The position numbers and the translations under genes are program-made. Below are positions 57,901 through 64,000 of a DNA stretch of 64,000 nt, in pieces. The notes under the pieces were generated by a model. That model was not told the origin of the DNA. It worked only from the letters and a program-made list of their open reading frames with translations, and searched no databases. The stretch's first letter is position 1, and the number at the start of each line of letters is the position of its first letter. Origin of the DNA: Ochotona curzoniae (Eukaryota > Chordata > Mammalia > Lagomorpha > Ochotonidae); contig NW_024466607.1 in the NCBI RefSeq assembly GCF_017591425.1, positions 7,634,501 to 7,698,500 on the forward strand. Direction: 5' to 3'.

Positions 57901-60900
57901 TCTTCTCATATTCCTGCTCCAAAGGCACAATGACTCCGTCGTCTTCATCCAGGTAGCCGTAATACTCAAAATCAATGGCCCTCATGAGCTCAGCACGTGT
58001 CTTCCTGGGAGGAGGCAGAGCTACGAAACAGCAAAAACACAGCTGGATATTCCAGTCACACTCACACACACCTGGGCCTCTCCCTGAACAATGCTGTGGA
58101 TGAGCCACACAGCGTGTGTATTCCTGAAAATGTCATGAAATAGGCACTTTCCTGAACTGTGCAGGGAATGACAGAAGTGATGCAACACATTCACAATCAA
58201 TGCCTTAAGGCAATTAGTCCAGTTAAAAGGAGGCCATCCTGATTAAACACAAAGAGAAACAAACAAACAAACAAAAAAAAAACACTAAGAGAAACAAGCT
58301 AGTACAGCTTTATGGACAGATGTGAATGGCATCAAAGTTTCTATTAACAGTAAAATTTGGGGAGTAAGTTACAATTATAAATTACAGAATGCATATTGGG
58401 ATATTCTGCAGCTGCTATAATGCTGTTTCACTAGTGCTTAAATTACACAGCATGTGTCAGAACGTTTAATGAGAAACACAGGTATACAGGTCAGACAAAG
58501 GAAGTGCACAGCCACTCTGGAGACCCAGATGGAATTCTGCACCCCGGCTCCAGGCTGAGCAGCCCCACCTGTAGTTGCCTTTTGGGGAGTAATCCGGTGG
58601 GTGGAAGATCTGTCTCTCCCTCATTGCTCTACCCTTTAAATCTTAACATATACATAAGTAAAAAAGATAAATGAGAAATTTTAAAAGATATCCAGGTTAT
58701 TGAAGTAACATCTAAAAATCGAAAGGAATATGGCAACCCAAAAGATTAATCAAAGACTAAACACAGTTTAATTCAAAGCTACAAAAATTTCAACTGGATT
58801 CAGTTATTAATTTCATTAGTAATTGTGGCAATAACAATTGGAGACAGATAAATGAATTACTCTCATCATTATACACTGTGTATAGGCTATTAAAAATGAC
58901 ACCTCAGAGCCAGCATAGCACACAGTAGGCTAATCCTCCACCTACAGCACTGGCATCCCTTGGGATCCTGCACCCACGTGGGGACCAGAAAGAAGCTCCT
59001 GCATTTGGCCTGGCCCAACTACAGCCACTGCAGCCACATGAGGAGTGAATCAGAGAACAGAGGATTGCTCCCTCTCTCTCTCTCTCTCCCTTCCTCTCTC
59101 TCGTTCTCTCTCTCTCTCTCTCTCTCTCCCCCCCCCCTTGCTCTCTCGCTCTCTGTAACTACCTTTTAAAGTAATATATTTTTAAGAAATTAAATAAATC
59201 AGGAAATGTTTAAAATAAAGCACCTACAATGTGGGAACAGCAGTTCCTTGACTACAGGGCACCGTCCGGCCAACAGCACTGAGCACACAGCGAGAGCCGA
59301 GTCTCACACGCAGGAGTTACTTACGCTCTTTTTCAAATAACTCTCTAACACCAGGCAAATCTTTTGCTGCTCCAAAATACTTGTAGCCTCGGTTTCCTGG
59401 GACTTCTTTTCCTTCATGATCCAGCATTTTTGGGCCAACTTTCTTTTTGAGAAGAGAAACAGAAAAAAACAAACTTAGCCTGTAAAGCTATAGTTTCTAT
59501 GAGTTGTGAATACATTTTAAGATATGGTAAATGTAAAAAAAAAAATACAGGTATACAGAAATATGTTTGTGTACTTTCTTTATTCTTTAAAAAGAAAAAA
59601 AAAACAAAACCCTACAACCTAACAACAGGAGAATCGTTTAAGTAAGCTATAGCATGCTCACTTCCTATTTTCAAAGTGATGGTCTTACGAAACTGTCTTC
59701 CTGACTCCAGCATCACTTGTGAAGGTGGACATTCCATCTAGCAGTTTAGATGGCCCTTGGGAACACCCGCATCCTGTTCCAGAGTCCTGAATGTGTCCTG
59801 GCTCTGCTCCCAATTCCAGCTCCCAGATAAGGCTCATTACGGCAGGCAGCAGGTGCCAGCTCCAATACCAGAGTCCCTACCCCCCACGTGGGCTGAGTTC
59901 CAGGCTCCCAGCTTCAGCCTGGTGTGGTCCCAACTACTGTGGCATTTAAGGGAATGAGCCAGTGCATGGAACGTGTCAGTTTTCCTGCCTCTCAAATAAA
60001 ATTGCTTTACATAAATTGTTTAGCATTAAACAATTCTAGAAGAGTACAGGTGTATATGTCTTTGAATAGTGTCAAATTCGAGTGGTACAACTTAAGACTA
60101 CTTTACCTCCTATCTTAATGACATCTGAGCTTGCACTTCTAAATACATTTCCATGTAGCTTACAACAGTCTACTAGGAAAAATAAAATCTTTTCCACAGC
60201 TCTGCTGAACGGGTTAAGAGCAACTACCCATTTACAAATTTGTAGCACAGCGCCTTGAAGAAGCCAGCAATCTGGCAATGCAAGTACGTTGCCTTTGCAT
60301 GGGAAAACACATCCCAAAGTTAAGAATATGGTAAAGTAAGACAGTGGATTCATGTGGCATTCTCATAAAGGTGGAAATACCAGCATGTGGAAAGCAGGTA
60401 TGTGCTTCTTGTCTGACTCTACAGCCCACCAATGAGACCCTACTGCGCCCAGAGGTCCAAGGTAGGTCCCGCCACACGTGGGGAAAGAAGAGGTCAGGAT
60501 TTCAAAATCTAAATCCTTAGTGGATTGTGGAATTGGTTAGGCAGATCACAAACATCAATTTTTGAAAAGTCAGAATGGAACACAATGGAAAACATCCCAG
60601 CAGATGATACACATGCACCCCTTTTTCGCATTTTGATGGTTCTGACAGGAATCACACATGTGCTTTATCACAGCCACTGTCCTCGAGGACTGATTTATCA
60701 GTCCAGAAAAGGACACATAGAGGGGATTATCTCAGAGACTCCAGGAAGCAAAGAAGCCAACACCTGGCTGGCCCCAGCTCCCAGGGACCTCAGAGAAGGA
60801 CGTGAGGGGGTGAGGGTCATTTCCAGGGGCACTCAGCTCGTGCACGTGGCATCCCACTCTCGGGCCTGTGTGGGGTGCCCTTCTTAAACATCACAGGTTT

Positions 60901-61840
60901 CCCACTGACATGCAACAAGCTGTCTCCCACTGTCAAGTGCCAACTCCGTGGCCCAGGGCCATCCAGGCCCCGATGGGCACCAGGGGCTGTGGCTCACTTA
61001 CTCCATAGTCAGGACCTCCCAGGGCCATCCAGGCCCCGATGGGCACCAGGGGCTGTGGCTCACTTACTCCATAGTCAGGACCTCCCAGGGCCATCCAGGC
61101 CCCGATGGGCACCAGGGGCTGTGGCTCACTTACTCCATAGTCAGGACCTCCCAGGGCCATCCAGGCCCCGATGGGCACCAGGGGCTGTGGCTCACTTACT
61201 CCATAGTCAGGACCTCCCAGGGCCATCCAGGCCCCGATGGGCACCAGGGGCTGTGGCTCACTTACTCCATAGTCAGGACCTCCCAGGGCCATCCAGGCCC
61301 CGATGGGCACCAGGGGCTGTGGCTCACTTACTCCATAGTCAGGACCTCCCAGGGCCATCCAGGCCCCGATGGGCACCAGGGGCTGTGGCTCACTTACTCC
61401 ATAGTCAGGACCTCCCAGGGCCATCCAGGCCCCGATGGGCACCAGGGGCTGTGGCTCACTTACTCCATAGTCAGGACCTCCCAGGGCCATCCAGGCCCCG
61501 ATGGGCACCAGGGGCTGTGGCTCACTTACTCCATAGTCAGGACCTCCCAGGGCCATCCAGGCCCCGATGGGCACCAGGGGCTGTGGCTCACTTACTCCAT
61601 AGTCAGGACCTCCCAGGGCCATCCAGGCCCCGATGGGCACCAGGGGCTGTGGCTCACTTACTCCATAGTCAGGACCTCCCAGGGCCATCCAGGCCCCGAT
61701 GGGCACCAGGGGCTGTGGCTCACTTACTCCATAGTCAGGACCTCCCAGCTCCTTGACTCGGACCTCCCAGTGGCCTTTCTCTCTCAGCAGCTTGTTAATT
61801 TCATCATTCAGGTCACGAATCCGGAATTCACCTAAACCAG
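51847..61840 (-). CDS. ISY1: ISY1 splicing factor, 3' part of gene (six coding exons, 5' end outside window)
   Basis: Spliceosome protein of the Prp19-associated/XAB2-Aquarius set, nuclear. It joins the activated spliceosome near the branching step and is also linked to transcription-coupled repair and pri-miRNA processing. Exons 61728-61840, 59325-59442, 57898-58020, 55806-55927, 52320-52406 and 51847-51954 join in frame and encode the end of A63 through Y285 if numbered by the 285-residue human protein. Landmarks are GEFRIRDLNDEINKLLREK, GYKYFGAAKDLPGV, FEYYGYLDEDDG, a nine-Glu tract (203-211) and the conserved C-terminus KRLLGY. Differences from the human sequence I recall include Pro for Thr at 218. 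The first listed exon carries an amplified donor region (see 60954-61745), so real transcripts may be longer. The 62 N-terminal codons are not in the window. Confidence 0.95.
52320..52406 (-). CDS. ISY1: ISY1 coding exon (S222-E250)
   Basis: 87 nt, 29 whole codons (SDEEGSQEKGG...VPVPSQQE). It lies between the acceptor TTTGTCCAG and the donor GAG|GTAGGA, both in phase 0, so skipping would keep the frame. Confidence 0.94.
52830..53335 (+). repeat. Ancient L1 3' end
   Basis: ACTGGGAGAAACCGGGGGTGAAGGGTACACAGGATG, then TTTGCCAACTTTCTGTAAATCTACAATTACCTCAAAAAAAG, is the classic old L1 3' terminus. It lies antisense within an ISY1 intron. Confidence 0.6.
53343..53431 (+). repeat. C-type SINE, left half of a split copy
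   Basis: Head and first third (GACAGCATTGGCGCATAGCAC...GGTTCAAGTTCCAGCTGCTAC). It resumes at about 53781 (ACCTGCTATACTTCAGACCC) and continues to about 53990. Confidence 0.8.
53432..53780 (-). repeat. C-type SINE nested inside an older SINE
   Basis: Inverted full copy from TTTTTTTTTAAAGATTTTTTTTATAAAG to GGATACCATGCCAGGCCC. Imperfect target duplication AGCTGCTACA / ACCTGCTATA (8 of 10) at 53424-53433 and 53781-53790. Confidence 0.88.
53992..54308 (-). repeat. C-type SINE, full length
   Basis: Inverted tail TTACTTATTTTTATTGG to inverted head GGCTACCATGCTGGGCC. It follows the split copy directly. Confidence 0.86.
54395..54765 (+). repeat. L2 LINE 3' fragment
   Basis: GCACCTGGAGCACTCTTCCC, CAGTTGCCCAGTAAAGCCC, TTGCTGTGTCCCTGCACCTGGC and CTGGCACACAGCAGCCAC follow the L2 consensus order; antisense in an ISY1 intron. 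Confidence 0.6.
55247..55600 (+). repeat. C-type SINE, full length
   Basis: GGCAGACAACACTATGGCCCAGC head to tail TTGCAATAAAAAATAAATG, followed by an (AAAT)n-rich stretch. Confidence 0.82.
55806..55927 (-). CDS. ISY1: ISY1 coding exon with the glutamate tract
   Basis: 122 nt after the acceptor CTGTCTTCAG. It completes Leu181 and runs K182-E221, including E203-E211 encoded by mixed GAA/GAG codons, and ends at GAG|GTACTG. The acidic run is antisense-visible as a CTCCTC-rich tract. Confidence 0.94.
56298..56620 (+). repeat. C-type SINE, full length
   Basis: GGGCCCGGTGCCACGGCTCAGCTGG head. The tail CCAATAAAAATAAATAAATTTTC is followed by an A-rich run. Confidence 0.86.
56643..56870 (+). repeat. 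C-type SINE, diverged
   Basis: AGGCTGGTGTTGCATCACAGTGGG head and CTCTGCCTTCCAAATAGTAAG end; the middle is shortened. Confidence 0.6.
56970..57265 (+). repeat. C-type SINE, older subfamily
   Basis: GGGACTGGTGTTGTACCTGC head, 'CTGCACAAATGCCTGGGAAGCC' body and tail CTTTCAAATAAATAAG. Confidence 0.7.
57515..57862 (+). repeat. C-type SINE ending in an (AAAC)n run
   Basis: AGGCCTGGCATTGTGGCATAGC head. The tail TTTCAAATCAAAATAAATC is followed by AAAC repeats at about 57841-57862, which end about 35 bp before the next ISY1 donor. Confidence 0.85.
57898..58020 (-). CDS. ISY1: ISY1 coding exon (L141-K180)
   Basis: 123 nt between the acceptor TTTCGTAG and the donor C|GTAAGT (GT at 57897-57896). It completes Pro140 and encodes LPPPRKTRAELMRAIDF, then the EYYGYLDEDDG block. 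Met-Arg replaces the human Met-Lys I recall. Confidence 0.95.
58480..58665 (+). repeat. C-type SINE, 3' fragment
   Basis: GGGGAGTAATCCGGTGGGTGGAAGATCTGTC and CTACCCTTTAAATC; the 5' half is lost. Confidence 0.5.
58908..59215 (+). repeat. C-type SINE with a large CT expansion
   Basis: Head CAGCATAGCACACAGTAGGC; body truncated. The pyrimidine part before the tail is expanded to an interrupted (CT)n tract at about 59071-59155. Confidence 0.75.
59325..59442 (-). CDS. ISY1: ISY1 coding exon (K101-E139)
   Basis: 118 nt after the acceptor TCTCAAAAAG, opening AAAGTTGGCCC (Lys-Val-Gly). It ends GAAAAAGAGC|GTAAGT (GT at 59324-59323). It is the downstream partner of every donor in the amplified array. 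Because it starts in phase 0, each donor choice keeps the frame. Confidence 0.95.
59740..60003 (+). repeat. C-type SINE, diverged
   Basis: CCCTTGGGAACACCCGCATCC, AGGCAGCAGGTGCCAGCTCC and tail CTCTCAAATAAAATTG. Confidence 0.55.
60010..60930. other. ISY1 intron, no gene or clear repeat
   Basis: Unique sequence between a SINE and the amplified donor array. No acceptor-exon-donor set encoding known ISY1 residues is visible. Confidence 0.45.
60954..61745 (-). repeat. ISY1: Twelve-copy 66 bp minisatellite spanning the ISY1 exon-intron boundary
   Basis: Twelve contiguous 66 bp units with no difference that I can see. On the minus strand each holds 18 exonic bases (GGAGGTCCTGACTATGGA, coding GGPDYG), then GTAAGTGAGCC (the 5' splice site) and 48 bp of intron in total. 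The first donor GT is at 61727-61726 and the last at 61001-61000; donors recur every 66 bp. The unit is about 65 percent GC and 22 codons long without a stop, so the ISY1 frame stays open through all twelve; seven codons beyond the last unit it meets TGA. The two strands are both open in this stretch because the period divides by three; this does not imply other genes. Confidence 0.97.
61728..61840 (-). CDS. ISY1: ISY1 coding exon with ancestral first donor
   Basis: 113 nt after the acceptor TTTTTGTTTCTTAG. It completes Ala63 and encodes GLGEFRIRDLNDEINKLLRE through GGPDYG (residues 64-100). It ends TATGGA|GTAAGT at the first of twelve donors. Using later donors would extend the exon to 113+66(k-1) nt, at most 839 nt. 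The next exon in the known protein starts with Lys101, so the first donor gives the family sequence. Confidence 0.93.
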
Positions 61841-62224
61841 CTAAGAAACAAAAAATGTCAATCATATATTTCTTCAAAACGACACGCCCTTAAAATGTGC
61901 TCCAAGACCTCCAACACATAGTTAATATTATATCTTTAAAATGCACATAAGAATAAAAAATAAAATGCACATCAACAACTAAAGAGGTATATTACATTCA
62001 AATATTCATTTAAACTGACAAGACCAACCACAAACACCCAGATCAGTGAAAAAGCAAGGAGTTCACAGCACAGAGGAAAACCTTCATCCTCATTAGCACC
62101 TGACAAACACACATGAAACAAGCAGTTTCACTGCTGCACCTACTAAAACAACAGGCTCCTGAAGGGGAGAGGAGGGAGGAGACAGCTCCGAGCCCACTAA
62201 GACGCTGCACAGCTGGAATAAGGA

Positions 62225-62425
62225 CCTTGGCTGCCCTAGCTTCAGGCAACCCTGCACCCACGTGGGAGACCCAGAAAAGCTCCTGCCTCCTGATTTTGGA
62301 TTGGCGCAGCTCTGACTGTTGCAATCACTTGGGGAATGAATCAACGGACGGAAGATCTTCTCTGTCTCTCCTCTCTATGTATATCTGATTTCTCAATAAA
62401 AATTAAAATAAATCTTCAAAAATAT
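62225..62425 (+). repeat. C-type SINE, 3' half
   Basis: Starts within the body (ACCCTGCACCCACGTGGGAGACCC) and runs to TCTCAATAAAAATTAAAATAAATC. The head is absent. Confidence 0.75.
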
Positions 62426-62498
62426 GTTTTAAAATATTATGAAATCCTTCCCTCTTCTTCAACTTCCTATAAGGAAGTGTAGAATTCTATCATTTCTT

Positions 62499-62798
62499 GG
62501 CCTGGCACGATGGCTCAGTGGTTAAAATCCTTGCCTTGTGTGCCAGGATCCTATATGGGCACCAGCTTGTGTTCTGGAAGTTTCACTTCCCATGAGGCTC
62601 CCTGCCTGTGACCTGGGAAAGCAGTCGAGGACGGCCCAAAACCTTGGGACCCTGCATCTGTGTGAGAGACCTGGAAGAAGATCTTGGATTTTAGGTCGGC
62701 TCAGCTCTGGCCGTTGTGGCCAACTGGGAAGGGAACCAACAGATACAAGATCTTCCTATCTCTCCTTCTCTCTGCAGACAAATCCTTAGGAAAAAAAA
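62499..62798 (+). repeat. C-type SINE with target-site duplication
   Basis: Complete copy flanked by AATTCTATCATTTCTT (62483-62498) and AATTCTATTGTTTCTT (62799-62814), 14 of 16 identical. The tail is CTTAGG followed by an A run. Confidence 0.9.
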
Positions 62799-63152
62799 AA
62801 TTCTATTGTTTCTTCCTTAAACATACAGTGGATCAGAAGTCATCAGCGAAGTTGTCTGTAGTTCTGTCTGTTGGAAGCCTTTAAACTATGAGCTCCTGGC
62901 CACTGATTCACTCCCCAGTGCTCTCCAAGGCCAGCAAGGCACTGTGCAAGCCGGGAGCCAGGACCAGAACCCCAGCCTCCCAGGAGCCCACTGACTAGCT
63001 ACAGCCCTCCTGCCTCGCAGGATCTGCACAGACAAGATGCTGAAACCAGCAGCTGTAGCCAGGTTCCAACCCAGCTTTTCTGATCCTCAACGGAAGATTA
63101 CCCGATGGGCCAACCACCCACTTCTCACTGGATTTCAATTTCATTGATTTTT

Positions 63153-63470
63153 TTCTAAAATATTTATTTTTATTTGAAAAGCAGATTTTTACAGAGAAAG
63201 AAGAGGGCGAGGTCTTCCATCTGCAGGTTCACTACCCAAATAGCCGTATCAGTGAGACCTGGGATGATCAGAACTCAGGAGCTAAGAACTTCTTTCTGTA
63301 TCTCCCATGCGGCTGCAAAGGCTCAAGAATCTGAGCCATCCTCCATTGCTCTCCCAGGGTGTAAGCAAGGAGCTGGACTGAAAGTGGAGCAGCTGGGACT
63401 AGAACTGGGGCCCAATGAGCTGCCCGTGCCACTGGACAGAGAATTAGTCTGAAATACCACCATGCTGCCC
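63153..63470 (-). repeat. C-type SINE, diverged
   Basis: Inverted tail AAATATTTATTTTTATTTG to inverted head ATACCACCATGCTGCCCCC. Confidence 0.8.
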
Positions 63471-63539
63471 CCAATTTCATTGATTTCTACTCCAATATTT
63501 CCTTCCTTTTGCTGGCTTTGTTTTCCTTCTTCTTTTTTT

Positions 63540-63857
63540 TTTAAACATTTATTTATTTTTATTGAAAAGTCAGATGTACAGATGGAAGAGGAAGATCTCC
63601 CATTCAATGATTCACTCCCCAAGTGGCTGCAACGGCCGGAGCTGGGCCAATCTAAAGACAGGAGGCAGGAGCTACTTCCGGGTCTCCCACACGGGTGCAG
63701 GATCCCAAGGCTTTGGGCCATCCTCGACTGCTTTCCCAGGCCACAGGCAGGGAGCTGGATGGGAAGTGGTGCAGCCAGGATTAGAACCGGTGCCCACATG
63801 GGATCCCGGCATGTTCAAGGTGAGGAGTTTTAGCTGCTAGGCTACCCCGGTGGGCTC
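63540..63857 (-). repeat. C-type SINE, full length
   Basis: Inverted tail TTTAAACATTTATTTATTTTTATTG to inverted head GGCTACCCCGGTGGGC; well preserved, with ACCGGTGCCCACATGGGATCC in the head. Confidence 0.9.
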
Positions 63858-64000
63858 TACTATGGGTTTAATTTGCTCTTCTTTTCCTTTCTTAGGACAG
63901 ACACTTAGATCACTGATTTTGGAATTTATCTCATTTTTTATTTCATCATAAATTTTCACTTAAGCAAGTATCTCCTTAATGCTTTCATTCCCAAATTATG

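Noticed and set aside
60954..61745. CRISPR-like array
   Set aside because: The units are contiguous and identical with no unique spacers, in a mammalian gene.
60875..61835. Long open frames of about 293-295 codons on the plus strand made of identical repeats
   Set aside because: They exist only because the 66 bp unit is a multiple of three and has no stop in those frames. They are antisense to ISY1 and have no start context, family or splice support.
61841..64000. Search for the preceding ISY1 exon (encoding ...EKWRRQIIGEISKKVAQIQN)
   Set aside because: No such coding segment with a donor is seen on the minus strand, so the ISY1 5' exons lie beyond the window.

Overview
This is mammalian nuclear DNA. 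It has split genes with GT-AG introns, a CpG-island promoter, poly(A) signals and about fifty interspersed repeats. The dominant repeat is a roughly 320 bp tRNA-derived SINE with polymerase III box A and box B and an AATAAA-rich tail; I recognise it as the lagomorph C-type SINE. Its variant (head with ...GATCCCATATGGGCGCC...) looks more like pika (Ochotona) than rabbit, but that species call is from memory and moderate. The gene order GP9 (+), RAB43 (-), ISY1 (-) matches the block I know from human 3q21.3 (EFCC1-GP9-RAB43-ISY1-CNBP).

Layout. 1-3460 is repeat-bearing flank. 3980-5250 holds GP9: a GATA/Ets promoter, a non-coding first exon, a single coding exon of 177 codons and an ATTAAA signal. 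5290-12259 has almost no SINEs; its right part is probably the long 3' UTR of RAB43, which converges on GP9. RAB43 runs on the minus strand from the CpG island near 44.2 kb to its stop at 12260. It has three coding exons, two introns (28.5 kb and 2.75 kb) and an intact 212-residue product. Its large first intron is packed with SINEs, with older MIR, L2, L1 and MaLR-type pieces between them. 44.7-51.2 kb is intergenic and carries a VNTR joined to an L1-like 3' tail. ISY1 follows on the minus strand from its poly(A) signal near 51.28 kb to beyond the right edge. Six coding exons are present, covering the last part of A63 through Y285 of a 285-residue family; the 5' exons lie outside the window.

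The notable feature is at 60954-61745, in the ISY1 exon that ends in GGPDYG. The last 18 exonic bases, the 5' splice site GTAAGT and the first 48 bp of the following intron are repeated twelve times head to tail as an apparently perfect 66 bp unit. The unit is 22 codons long with no stop, so the array offers twelve equal-quality in-frame donor sites. Use of the k-th donor would add 22(k-1) residues to a core spliceosome protein. The duplication boundaries share a 5 bp microhomology (CTGGG), which suggests how it began.

The three genes have unrelated roles: platelet adhesion receptor subunit, Golgi/phagosome Rab GTPase and spliceosome factor. RAB43 and ISY1 are tandem on one strand, the arrangement that in human gives an ISY1-RAB43 read-through transcript. 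I saw no other protein-coding gene, no structural RNA gene and no CRISPR array.
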